Positions 6,776-14,891 of a stretch of 27,580 nt of DNA are shown one piece after another (position 1 is the first letter of the stretch; each line of letters begins with the position of its first letter). Origin of the DNA: RGIG7300 sp045133915 (GTDB lineage Bacteria > Bacillota > Clostridia > Oscillospirales > CAG-272); assembly GCA_045133915.1 (NCBI GenBank), contig JBGUUX010000010.1, forward strand, positions 1 to 27,580, written 5' to 3'. Made by a program: the position numbers and the translations under genes. The notes beneath the pieces were generated by a model. The model saw only the letters and a program-made list of their open reading frames with translations. It searched no databases and was not told where the DNA came from.

Positions 6776-7474
6776 ATGACAAAAAAGATAGTATGCGCGC
6801 TAATTATCTTTGGGCTTATGCTCCCTGTCCTTTGTATTCCCGTGTCGGCTGATTATTTCCCCTTTGCCGACATATCAAAAAACAGTTGGCAGTACGAGCC
6901 CGTCAAGAGAGCCTATGAGCTTGGGCTTATGAACGGAGTAAGCTCTAAGCGTTTTGACCCCAACAAACAGCTGACCCGAGCTGAGGCGGCAATGATACTC
7001 TACAATCTTAAGAGCTCGGGAGAATCTTATGTCAGATACTCCTTTAAGGACGTAAAGGCAGGTTCGTGGTATGCAGACGCGGTGGAATGGATGTTCCGCA
7101 AAGGAATAACCAGCGGTATCACTTATGATCGCTTCGGGGTGAACGAATATATAACAAGACAGGATCTTGTTACCATGATATACAGGATGTATGAGTTTGA
7201 GTGGGACCTTAACGGAAATTACAGTGACATTTATGTCAGGGATAGTTTGATATACACATTCACTGACAGTTACAGGATCTCCGATTATGCAATGCCTGCA
7301 ATGCAATTTGCCGCAGGTATTTGTATGGTAATAACTCACAATCCTACACTTCATTGTAACGTTTCTCCCATAATCACCGGACACAATGGGCGTATCAACC
7401 CCAAGGGCTTCTGTACCCGGGCAGAGGCAGCTGTGATAATTGGAAACGTCTATATTATTGATACATACGTATAA
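6776..7474 (+). CDS. Exported SLH-only protein (cassette A)
   Basis: The 232-residue protein consists of a signal peptide (1-25, ending PVSA) and three SLH repeats only: about 29-79 (LTRAEAAMIL), 88-138 (ITRQDLVTMIY) and a divergent third at about 168-226 (CTRAEAAVII). The third carries a tail before its motif with the conserved phrase GICMV.TH.PT and INPKG. A protein made only of SLH units has no visible effector domain. It could coat the wall polymer, compete for anchoring sites, or present the odd third repeat as a binding surface. It starts 4 bases after the DUF4367 stop. The next gene's ribosome binding site overlaps its own stop. The homolog is at 10720. Confidence 0.88.
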   Translation: MTKKIVCALIIFGLMLPVLCIPVSADYFPFADISKNSWQYEPVKRAYELGLMNGVSSKRFDPNKQLTRAEAAMILYNLKSSGESYVRYSFKDVKAGSWYADAVEWMFRKGITSGITYDRFGVNEYITRQDLVTMIYRMYEFEWDLNGNYSDIYVRDSLIYTFTDSYRISDYAMPAMQFAAGICMVITHNPTLHCNVSPIITGHNGRINPKGFCTRAEAAVIIGNVYIIDTYV

Positions 7475-7484
7475 GGAGGTTATT

Positions 7485-9206
7485 ATGAAAAAAACAATCA
7501 GTATATTGTTAGTATTAGTTATGCTTGTTTCTGCGTTGCCTCTGTTTGTCAGCGCAGAGGACAGCATTACAGAAGGCTCTGTTACGTGGAGCTATGATGA
7601 AGCAACAAAGACACTTGCCGTCTCCGGTGAGGGCGACATGCCTGATTATGAGTGGATCTCTACAGAGGATCATAGGGCAGGGGTCAGTCGTTTGCCGAAG
7701 GATTGGACGTCTGCCGAGCACGTGGTCGTCGAAGAGGGAATTACCTCTATAGGTGACTGGGCGTTTATCTGGTTTGAAAAAATGACCGATATAACCCTTC
7801 CCGAGAGCTTAACAAAGATTGGCAACGGTGCTTTTGAAAACACATATCTTTACAGTATCGAGTTCCCTGCAAGCCTTACCGAACTTGAAGGCTGCTTCTG
7901 TACAACAGAGCCTCCCAAGTTCATTACCTTTAAGGGAGATGCACCCAATCTTGATAACTGGACAAATTTCAATAAGACGGTTACTATGAAAAGGGGAGAC
8001 CTTACCACTATACTTTATCCCGAGGATAATGCTACTTGGACAGAGGATGTGAAGTCGGCTTTCGGTCCCCGTATTGCGTGGAACGGTGAGCTTACCGACA
8101 GAGCCGTAGCGGCAGAGATCTTTGAGGATGTTAAGGATAGCTATTGGTACTATGACTCCTTGCAGTTTGTATATGAGCAGGGACTTATGATAGGCACCAC
8201 TGCCACCACCTTTGCTCCCGATGCAGGACTTACCCGCGCACAGGCTATACAGATGCTTTTTAATATGTCAGGTGAGTACCCCATAGATTACAGCGGCGAG
8301 ACCTCTTTCAAGGATGTTTCAGCCAAGGCTTGGTGTGCTTCTGCCGTGAACTGGGCGGCTGATAAGGGAATAACCAAAGGGGTTTCCGCAACCGAGTTTG
8401 CTCCCAATAAGCTCATAACCAGACAGGAGCTTGCAACTATGCTTAAGAGCTTTGCAGATTATATGGAATGTACTCCTATCGAGGGAGCAGATATATCCGA
8501 ATATGAGGATGCAGGTAAGGTTGCAAACTGGGCATATAATCCGGTACGTTGGTGTGTAAGCACGGGTATTATTTCGGGTATGACAGAGACTACTCTTGCG
8601 CCCAATGCAAACACTAACAGAGCACAGACCGCAAGAATGCTTAGTCAGTTCTATACCTTCGTTCTTGATAATATGCCTACCACCGTAAGCTCGTACAATG
8701 TTATTGCTAATTTTATGAGAGCTTATGGTGAACGCAGTACAAGCGTATCCCCTGAATCCTTCGGTGTTTACTATTATACTATCGAAGAGGGTGACAAGAT
8801 GTTTGTGGTAGATTTTTCGGAACATCGCGGAAAGAAGCAAAGCCTGATGATGTATTATTATCCTGAAGGTACAGAGGTTATAAAGGAAGGTAACAGAGAG
8901 TTCGAAAGTTATTTTAGAACGGTAAGGATTACCGAACTTAAACCCTCGTACAATTGTGTATTTCATAGCGAGCAGCCGAGCTACCGTCTGATCGCCACAG
9001 GTGCATTGACTCCCGATGGATTTGATGATACCAACGAACGCTTTTCCTACAGAATATGGAACGGAACAAAATACGAATATGATGAAAGCAAGGATATTTA
9101 CGGTTACGAAAAAAGGGATGAGATCATGGCAGAGGCGTTAGAATATATTTACAGATTTCTTTCCGACTGCGGACTTGAATATAAAGACCTGTTTATAAAC
9201 GGATAA
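7485..9206 (+). CDS. BspA-like LRR / SLH surface protein (cassette A)
   Basis: The exported protein has 573 residues. Signal peptide 1-24. Residues 28-195 are a BspA-like leucine-rich region (WSYDEATKTLAVSGEGDMP, then VVVEEGITSIGDWAF, ITLPESLTKIGNGAF and IEFPASLTEL), a fold used for adhesion. Three SLH repeats follow at about 213-262, 275-325 and 338-392 (LTRAQ, ITRQE, TNRAQ). Residues 400-573 form a domain I do not recognise, shared with the 13076 gene and ending CGLEYKDLFI. SLH in the middle of the chain is unusual. I placed the start at 7485, not at the upstream in-frame ATG at 7440: AAGGAGG at 7473-7479 fits and a clean signal peptide results. It is the last gene of cassette A. Confidence 0.87.
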   Translation: MKKTISILLVLVMLVSALPLFVSAEDSITEGSVTWSYDEATKTLAVSGEGDMPDYEWISTEDHRAGVSRLPKDWTSAEHVVVEEGITSIGDWAFIWFEKMTDITLPESLTKIGNGAFENTYLYSIEFPASLTELEGCFCTTEPPKFITFKGDAPNLDNWTNFNKTVTMKRGDLTTILYPEDNATWTEDVKSAFGPRIAWNGELTDRAVAAEIFEDVKDSYWYYDSLQFVYEQGLMIGTTATTFAPDAGLTRAQAIQMLFNMSGEYPIDYSGETSFKDVSAKAWCASAVNWAADKGITKGVSATEFAPNKLITRQELATMLKSFADYMECTPIEGADISEYEDAGKVANWAYNPVRWCVSTGIISGMTETTLAPNANTNRAQTARMLSQFYTFVLDNMPTTVSSYNVIANFMRAYGERSTSVSPESFGVYYYTIEEGDKMFVVDFSEHRGKKQSLMMYYYPEGTEVIKEGNREFESYFRTVRITELKPSYNCVFHSEQPSYRLIATGALTPDGFDDTNERFSYRIWNGTKYEYDESKDIYGYEKRDEIMAEALEYIYRFLSDCGLEYKDLFING

Positions 9207-9220
9207 CCCTATAAGGGTAC

Positions 9221-9251
9221 AAAAACGGCAGAGATCGATCTGCCGTTTTTT
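9221..9251 (+). terminator. Terminator of cassette A
   Basis: AAAAACGGCAGA and its complement form a 12-base-pair stem around a six-base loop, followed by a T run, 14 bases after the stop of the LRR/SLH gene. It separates the two sigma cassettes. Confidence 0.93.
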
Positions 9252-9276
9252 ATATATAAAAAACTTTTCTAAATCC

Positions 9277-9310
9277 TGTAGTAAACCCTTTTATAGATGT
9301 GTACTTATTA
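9277..9310 (+). promoter_or_regulatory. Conserved two-block box upstream of sigma factor B
   Basis: TGTAGTAAA.CC and CTTATTA are again 15 bases apart, the same as at 5417-5450. Here the box lies about 110 bases before the TTGTCT -35 instead of about 28, so the box is conserved on its own and not merely as part of a fixed promoter region. Confidence 0.5.
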
Positions 9311-9327
9311 GCAGAGAAGAACAAAAA

Positions 9328-9422
9328 CAATATTTTCCGAGGGTGAATTACCTTACTTATATTCCTTCAAAAAACGCTTAAGTTTTTACCTTTTTCAAAA
9401 CTCCCACCCTCGGAGGATATTG
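9328..9422 (+). promoter_or_regulatory. Long inverted repeat in the leader of cassette B
   Basis: CAATAT and CCGAGGGTG (9328-9345) pair with CACCCTCGG and ATATTG (9405-9422) through a 3-by-3 internal loop, closing a loop of about 59 bases. It sits between the two-block box and the -10 promoter, and its end overlaps the TTGTCT hexamer. In DNA it could be a regulator site. In a transcript from the upstream box it would be a stable leader hairpin. Cassette A has a shorter, unrelated repeat in the same place. Confidence 0.55.
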
Positions 9423-9448
9423 TCTTTAAGTCAAAAATATGGTATATT
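9420..9448 (+). promoter_or_regulatory. Extended -10 promoter of cassette B
   Basis: TTGTCT (9420-9425), 17 bases and TATATT (9443-9448) with TG one base before the -10 repeat the cassette A promoter. Twenty-three of 29 positions agree with 5479-5507, including AAGTC just after the -35. Confidence 0.7.
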
Positions 9449-9476
9449 ATAATCATAAACTATCATCGGAGGCAGT

Positions 9477-10022
9477 ATGCTGTTTTTACTGACGGTACAA
9501 GACGTAGTACACAGGGACAAAGTAATATACATATACCAAAGCCAGTATTCACGTATGGCGTATACGGTAAGCAAGTATCTGCATACTCGTGAAGACGTGG
9601 AGGATGCGGTGCAGGACACCGTTGAGAGACTGATACGGATAATTGACCGTATAGATACCGATGACCCCGTAAGACTCAAAAACCTCTGCTGTGTTGTGGC
9701 GCGAAACGTTGCTATCAACCGCGCAAGAGAGGGTAAAACCAAGCTCTTACCTTTAGAGGAGATCTTTGATACTACCGATCATACTACTCCTACTCCCGAG
9801 GAGAGCGCTATAGAAAACGATATCCTGTCAAGGCTTATCACGGCAATAGATTCGCTTGGAGATATCTACAGGGACGTGTGCAGACTTAAATATTTAAATG
9901 AATTAAAGGAATCTGAGATAGCAAAACTTCTTGATCTTCCGCCAAAGACGGTAAATCAACGTATCTTCCGCGGAAGACAGATGCTTAAAAATATTTTGAT
10001 GAAGGAGAATATAAATGCGTAA
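9477..10022 (+). CDS. ECF-type RNA polymerase sigma factor (cassette B)
   Basis: This 181-residue homolog of the sigma factor at 5538 has region 2 at about residues 16-60 (MAYTVSKYL, VEDAVQDTVERL) and region 4 in the C-terminal third (SLGDIYRDVCRLKY, SEIAKLLDLPPKTVNQRIFRGR). The shared segments CRLKY.N.LKE and KTVNQR.FRG include the DNA-reading helix, so the two sigma factors may recognise similar -35 elements and cross-talk. The sequences differ more in region 2 and the linker. The start has GGAGG at 9468-9472, 4 bases away. The stop overlaps the next gene by 8 bases exactly as in cassette A. Confidence 0.9.
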   Translation: MLFLLTVQDVVHRDKVIYIYQSQYSRMAYTVSKYLHTREDVEDAVQDTVERLIRIIDRIDTDDPVRLKNLCCVVARNVAINRAREGKTKLLPLEEIFDTTDHTTPTPEESAIENDILSRLITAIDSLGDIYRDVCRLKYLNELKESEIAKLLDLPPKTVNQRIFRGRQMLKNILMKENINA

Positions 10023-10713
10023 TACCGACGATAAGCACTTTGACGAGCTTTTGGGTAAGGCTTTCAGAGAACAGCTTGAAAAAGAATTAAATAACGGTCC
10101 TACCGACGTGACTCTCGGTATGATGCATCCCTTCACCGAGGAGCAGATGAAGAGGGCAGAGGCTATGAGCCGTAAGCATAAGAAAAACAACGCCGTATGG
10201 AAAAACGTTTTAGGTAAAGTCGCGGCTATACTGCTTTGCCTTTCTACAGTGGCAGGAGTTATTGCCATGTCTAACCCTGTTGTTCGCGGAAACGTAGCCC
10301 ATGCCGTTACCCATTGGATAGACGAGCATATCTCCATAGATTTCAGCGATGCCGCTGACGACGACAGAGTAGATATATCAAAGACCCGTATCACCTATAT
10401 TCCCGAGGGGTTTGCACTTACCAAGGACAACTCGGATAAGGATACCGTGTCTTATATATATGAAAATGAAGCTGGTGAATATATCATCATAGATATCGAG
10501 GACAGCTCTGATATCAAGCTTATGACCGATGCAGGTACCCACGAGACCGAATATCATCCCATCGGCGGCTATGAGGGATATATATCTTACAGTGACGAGC
10601 TGAATCAAGGCTCGGTATACTTCGGCAGCAGTTATTTTACCGTGGCTATAAGCGGTATGACCCAGCGAGACGAGCTTATAAAAATAGCAGAAAATATCAG
10701 ATTTAAGGATTAA
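10015..10713 (+). CDS. DUF4367 membrane protein, probable anti-sigma factor (cassette B)
   Basis: The 232-residue partner of the upstream sigma factor has a charged cytoplasmic segment (1-60), one membrane helix (about 62-84, LGKVAAILLCLSTVAGVIAM) and an outer DUF4367 domain. The C-terminal part is nearly the same as the cassette A copy (YISYSDELNQGSVYFG..., AISGMTQRDELIKIAENI). The cytoplasmic part, which would bind the sigma factor, is more divergent: MRNTDDKHFDELLGKAFREQ matches, but residues 25-50 do not. This is what one expects if each anti-sigma has specialised for its own sigma while sensing a similar signal. The ribosome binding site AAGGAG is at 10002-10007. Confidence 0.8.
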   Translation: MRNTDDKHFDELLGKAFREQLEKELNNGPTDVTLGMMHPFTEEQMKRAEAMSRKHKKNNAVWKNVLGKVAAILLCLSTVAGVIAMSNPVVRGNVAHAVTHWIDEHISIDFSDAADDDRVDISKTRITYIPEGFALTKDNSDKDTVSYIYENEAGEYIIIDIEDSSDIKLMTDAGTHETEYHPIGGYEGYISYSDELNQGSVYFGSSYFTVAISGMTQRDELIKIAENIRFKD

Positions 10714-10719
10714 AGCATA

Positions 10720-11451
10720 ATGACAAAAAGGATAATATGCGCGCTAGTTATCTTTGTTGTCCTGTTGTCGGTGACTCTTGTTCCGGTATCTGCCGATACC
10801 TATTATTGGACAGATTCTGCCGTAAGTCCCTTTCCCTTTAAGGACGTATCAAAGACCTCATGGCAGTATAAGCCTGTAAAGAAGGTCTACGACCTCGGTA
10901 TTATGAACGGTGTGTCAGCTACCCGCTTTGAGCCAAACAAAAAGCTTACCCGAGCAGAGGCGGCGATGATACTCTACAATTTGGAGGGTAAAAACGCTTC
11001 ATACAGTAAGTACAGCTTTAAGGACGTAAAGGCGGGAGCCTGGTATGCCGATGCGGTGGAATGGATGTACAAGAAGGGGATAACCAGCGGTGTGACAAAG
11101 GATCGCTTCGGTGTAAACGAGTACATCACCCGACAGGATTTTATAACCTTTATATACCGTATGTACGAGACCAAATGGGGACTTAACGGCGGTAACGGCG
11201 GCATCTACGTAAGAAACAGCGTTATAGAGGGATTCTATGACTACAGACAGATATCGTCATACGCTCTGCCTTCTATGAGGCTGTGTGCAGGAATATGCAT
11301 GGTTGTCACCCATGATCCCACGGCACACTATAACGTAGACCCCATCATCAAGGGACATAACGGATATATAAACCCCAAGGGGAACTGTACCCGTGCCGAG
11401 GCTGCGGTTATAATAGGTAATGCTTATACCATAGACAGATACGTTCCGTAA
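10720..11451 (+). CDS. Exported SLH-only protein (cassette B)
   Basis: The 243-residue protein is homologous to the one at 6776. It has a signal peptide (about 1-25, ending PVSA), a short linker, then three SLH repeats (LTRAEAAMIL, ITRQDFITFIY, CTRAEAAVII). The third repeat carries the same unusual insert (GICMVVTHDPTAHYNVDPII, then INPKGNCTRAE). Identity to the cassette A copy is highest in SLH1, SLH2 and this insert. It starts 6 bases after the DUF4367 stop, and the next gene's AAGGAG overlaps its stop codon, so it is co-translated within the operon. There is no effector domain beyond SLH, so its role is unknown. Confidence 0.88.
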   Translation: MTKRIICALVIFVVLLSVTLVPVSADTYYWTDSAVSPFPFKDVSKTSWQYKPVKKVYDLGIMNGVSATRFEPNKKLTRAEAAMILYNLEGKNASYSKYSFKDVKAGAWYADAVEWMYKKGITSGVTKDRFGVNEYITRQDFITFIYRMYETKWGLNGGNGGIYVRNSVIEGFYDYRQISSYALPSMRLCAGICMVVTHDPTAHYNVDPIIKGHNGYINPKGNCTRAEAAVIIGNAYTIDRYVP

Positions 11452-11461
11452 GGAGAGAGTA

Positions 11462-13054
11462 ATGAAAAAATTAATATTTATTATAATTTCCGTGCTTATG
11501 CTGTCAGCCTTGCCGCTGTGCATAAACGCAGGAAGTGATTATATAATACCCAATCCCCCGGTAACGGTGGAGATAACCACACCTAAGGTGGATGGTAATA
11601 TCACCAAGACCGAAGGGTGGAGCGGGGCGGTATACATGAACGAGGATACCATGGAGTACGGTCTCAAGGACCGCCCGTTGAATATATTCGGTGAGGTATA
11701 CTTTGCTTTAGATTGGCAGGGCTTTTACCTTGCCGCTGATATCAAGGAAAACATAAGAGCTTATGCTCCAGACTCCAATCCCCCCTCCATATCCGAGCCT
11801 ATGACGGCAGGACTGGTGTATGCAGACGATAAGATCGGTAACGGTCAAAACGGTGATTGCTTTAGAATAGGCATAGACGTTCTTGATATAATGCGAACAA
11901 ACCCGGGTATAGAAGATTCCGAAAGATATTATCTTGGTCCCAATTACGGTATCTATATCTATGAGGACGGCAAGCTCAGGATGTACGGCTATGATCGGAT
12001 TGATTCGAGTATAGATATCACTGACAAGGTCCTGATCAAAGGCAGTGCTGATGCCGAGGGCTGGAACTTTGAGGCATTTATTCCCTGGCAGGTAATTATC
12101 GACGATATAGAACATTTTACTCACCAAAAGGAAAGTCCCGCTGTTGAGGACATAATAAGCAACGGTGCGATCGTAAGGGTCGGCGCAGAGTATCAAGACA
12201 GATGGATACTCACCGAGACCCGTGAAGCGGTGCTGTATAACAACTATTATACAGCAGAGGAGTACGCCGAGGATAAGTACTGGGAATTTGGTGTAAAAAA
12301 GCCCGAGCATCTTGGTATAGAGCTAAACGTGTCCAACACCTGTAAGTACTCCGGCTCTCATCGCTGGTCGACCTGGATAAGCATAAAGGAAGCTACTTAC
12401 TTCGAACAGGGGAGAGATGCCGCTATCTGTAACCGTTGCGGCAAGATCATGTACCGTGACGTGGATATCCTTGAATACCGTAACAGCTTTACCGACGTTA
12501 AGGACGGTTCCTGGTACGCAGAGGGTGTCAGATACTGCGTTATGAAGGGGTATATGAGCGGTATGAGTGAGACCTGCTTTGAACCTAACTCTATGCTTAC
12601 AAGAGAGCAATGCGTTCTCATTCTCGCAAATCTACTTGAGGTAGATACCACAAGATATAAGAATATATATAGTGGATTTAAAGATGTACCCACAGGTAAA
12701 TGGTACAGTGGCGCCATAGCTTGGGCAAAAACAACCGGAATTGTCAGCGGTATGAGTGAAGATACCTTTGGTAGAGGTCAGCATATCAAAAGAGATGCTT
12801 TTGCAAGACTTCTGTACGCAGCTGCAGAGCGTATGGGAATGCCTATGGAGGTAAGAGCAGATCTTTCGGGTTACGTTGATCTCAAAAAGTTGCCCGACTG
12901 GGCTTATGACGAAATGTCTTGGGCGGTGGCAAGCGGAATAATCGTTAGCACAAAGGACGATGTTCTTATGCTCTCCCCCCGTGACGATGTTAAGCGTGCC
13001 CAGTGCGCTACCATGCTTTGGCAAATGGGCTTGCTGTATGAAACTAACAACTAA
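11462..13054 (+). CDS. CBM9-like / zinc-ribbon / SLH surface protein
   Basis: The exported protein has 530 residues and no counterpart in cassette A. Signal peptide 1-23. Residues 35-285 look like a CBM9-type (DOMON-like) carbohydrate-binding beta sandwich: VDGNITKTEGW at the start, VYFALDWQGFYLAADI, GDCFRIGIDV, and GWNFEAFIPWQVI near the end. A small Cys/His unit follows (about 294-326; Cys294, His300, Cys323, Cys326) of the kind seen as repeated C...H...CxxC modules in gut Firmicutes surface proteins. Three SLH repeats close the chain (about 343-392, 405-456, 468-522), ending a few residues before the stop. The likely role is holding a glycan or glycopeptide at the wall. The SLH copies are more divergent (LTREQ, IKRDA, VKRAQ). 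Confidence 0.8.
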   Translation: MKKLIFIIISVLMLSALPLCINAGSDYIIPNPPVTVEITTPKVDGNITKTEGWSGAVYMNEDTMEYGLKDRPLNIFGEVYFALDWQGFYLAADIKENIRAYAPDSNPPSISEPMTAGLVYADDKIGNGQNGDCFRIGIDVLDIMRTNPGIEDSERYYLGPNYGIYIYEDGKLRMYGYDRIDSSIDITDKVLIKGSADAEGWNFEAFIPWQVIIDDIEHFTHQKESPAVEDIISNGAIVRVGAEYQDRWILTETREAVLYNNYYTAEEYAEDKYWEFGVKKPEHLGIELNVSNTCKYSGSHRWSTWISIKEATYFEQGRDAAICNRCGKIMYRDVDILEYRNSFTDVKDGSWYAEGVRYCVMKGYMSGMSETCFEPNSMLTREQCVLILANLLEVDTTRYKNIYSGFKDVPTGKWYSGAIAWAKTTGIVSGMSEDTFGRGQHIKRDAFARLLYAAAERMGMPMEVRADLSGYVDLKKLPDWAYDEMSWAVASGIIVSTKDDVLMLSPRDDVKRAQCATMLWQMGLLYETNN

Positions 13055-13075
13055 CAAATTGATAAGGAGAAAATT

Positions 13076-14812
13076 ATGAAAAGGATAATTTCGGTTATAT
13101 TAACTGCACTTCTTTTACTCAGTGCATTGCCGATAGCTGTATTTGCAGATAACACTATATCCGTAACCGAAGACGGATTTACATGGACTCTTGACACGGA
13201 TACTCTGATCCTGACTATATCGGGCGAGGGAGAGATGCCTGAGCGTCACAGAAGTAAAATTCAAAAGCACGATGAGATAACTTCATATTTCTTCGATATT
13301 AAAAAGGTAATAATAGAAGAGGGGATTACCTCTATTGGTGACAATGCCCTTGAAAATTTACGCAGCTTGGAAGAGGTAGTTATTGGCTCTACTGTAGAAC
13401 GTATCGGATTCTCAGCTTTTGATTCGACTCTCAAGCTCGAAAGCATCGTATTTCCTGCGAGCTTGAAATATCTTGACCTTCCTTACGGCTTTAGCACCTG
13501 CTGGTGCAAGACCATGATATTTACAGGCGATGCACCGGAAGTGCCTTATTACTTCGAGCTTGACCCTCTGAACGATGACAAAGTAAAGATCTACTACCCA
13601 GAAGAAAACCCCACGTGGACAGAATATAAAAAAGCAAAGTTCGGCAGTAACATTCTTTGGAACGGTGAGGTTGAATCAGGTAAGCCTATATACGAGATAA
13701 TGACCGACGTAAAGGAGCACCATTGGTATGTTTATACAGTACAGTATGTGTATAACAGAGGTCTTATGACAGGTACCTCAGCGGATAAGTTCTCTCCCAA
13801 CGCATGGTTCACCCGTGCGCAGATGGTACAGATACTATTCAATATGTCGGGGGAAAACAAGTCCGACTATATGGGTAAAAGTACTTTTGATGACGTAGAT
13901 GCCCTTGCCTGGTATGCTCCGGCGGTAAACTGGGCGGTTGAAAACAACATTACAAGCGGTGTTTCAAAGACCGAGTTTGCACCTAACAGACATATAACCA
14001 GACAGGAGCTTGCCCGATTCTTCTTTGTATATGCCGACTATATCGACAGCTATTACGCTGCACCCCGTGCAGAGATAGATATGCCGGATAGATGGGGAAT
14101 GTTCACCGACATCAACGAGGTAGCTGACTGGGCAAAAACACCCATGTCTTGGGCGGTTGCGGTAGGTCTTATATCCGGTATGAACAAGGAAGAAATAGCG
14201 CCTCGCGTTATGGCTACACGTGCACAGGCGGCACAGATGCTCAAGACCTTTGATGAATATATCGAAGAAAACAGACGTATAACCACAGGTGCCTTCAGAA
14301 CACTTGCTGACTATATAGCAGAAAACGGCAAGCTTGGCGGCGGTTATTGGCTTGATACATATACATATACCTTCGCTATAGGAGATCTGTGCGGTATTGC
14401 GGAATATTTCCCTTCGGTTGATAAAATCGAGCTTTACGTTTGCGGAGAGCAGTATGAGACAGATTTTGCTACGGGTTCACACGCAAACTGTATGGAGCAT
14501 TCAAATATGACTGTCTACGGTCTCGATTCAGAGTATGAATATAGATACGATTATTATCCTTTAGATGAAAATGATGATCCGATAGTGATATCTAACGGTG
14601 TTATTACAGCCGACGGTTATGACGAAGGCGAATTCGGTTACGGTGATTACGTTACTGATGATTTATTAGATGATGAACTGGATAATAACGAAGAATATAC
14701 CGAGTTTGCAACCGAAAAGCGTGATACCGCTGTAGCGACAATGTATAGCTTTATAGATCATCTTCTCACCGAATGTGACCTTGAAATGACAGATCTGTTT
14801 ATAACAAAATAA
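13076..14812 (+). CDS. BspA-like LRR / SLH surface protein (cassette B)
   Basis: This 578-residue homolog of the 7485 gene has the same order: signal peptide (1-24), BspA-like leucine-rich region (about 30-195; FTWTLDTDTLILTISGEGEMP, VIIEEGITSIGDNAL, IVFPASLKYLDL), three SLH repeats (about 210-260, 270-322, 340-395; FTRAQ, ITRQE, ATRAQ) and the unrecognised C-terminal domain (about 402-578). That domain is acidic just before its end (DDLLDDELDNNEE) and finishes CDLEMTDLFI, matching CGLEYKDLFI of the cassette A protein. AAGGAG at 13064-13069 sets the start. It is the last gene of cassette B, closed by a strong terminator. Confidence 0.87.
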   Translation: MKRIISVILTALLLLSALPIAVFADNTISVTEDGFTWTLDTDTLILTISGEGEMPERHRSKIQKHDEITSYFFDIKKVIIEEGITSIGDNALENLRSLEEVVIGSTVERIGFSAFDSTLKLESIVFPASLKYLDLPYGFSTCWCKTMIFTGDAPEVPYYFELDPLNDDKVKIYYPEENPTWTEYKKAKFGSNILWNGEVESGKPIYEIMTDVKEHHWYVYTVQYVYNRGLMTGTSADKFSPNAWFTRAQMVQILFNMSGENKSDYMGKSTFDDVDALAWYAPAVNWAVENNITSGVSKTEFAPNRHITRQELARFFFVYADYIDSYYAAPRAEIDMPDRWGMFTDINEVADWAKTPMSWAVAVGLISGMNKEEIAPRVMATRAQAAQMLKTFDEYIEENRRITTGAFRTLADYIAENGKLGGGYWLDTYTYTFAIGDLCGIAEYFPSVDKIELYVCGEQYETDFATGSHANCMEHSNMTVYGLDSEYEYRYDYYPLDENDDPIVISNGVITADGYDEGEFGYGDYVTDDLLDDELDNNEEYTEFATEKRDTAVATMYSFIDHLLTECDLEMTDLFITK

Positions 14813-14816
14813 TCAT

Positions 14817-14848
14817 AGGAAGGCATTAAGCCTTCCTTGATTTTTTTT
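14817..14848 (+). terminator. Terminator of cassette B
   Basis: AGGAAGGC (14817-14824) pairs with GCCTTCCT (14830-14837) around a five-base loop, followed after TGA by eight T residues. The 3' arm and tail also supply the -35 of the next gene's promoter. Confidence 0.9.
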
Positions 14849-14865
14849 GATGCTTATGCTATAAT
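14837..14865 (+). promoter_or_regulatory. Promoter of the acyl-ACP thioesterase gene
   Basis: TTGATT (14837-14842), 17 bases and TATAAT (14860-14865). The -35 hexamer starts at the last base of the terminator stem and runs into its T tail, so terminator and promoter are interleaved. Confidence 0.75.
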
Positions 14866-14891
14866 GCTAAAAAACGGAAAAGAGAAGTACT

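Noticed and set aside
7440..7484. Upstream in-frame ATG of the LRR/SLH gene
   Set aside because: It falls inside the coding end of the preceding SLH gene. The ATG at 7485 follows AAGGAGG and starts a clean signal peptide.
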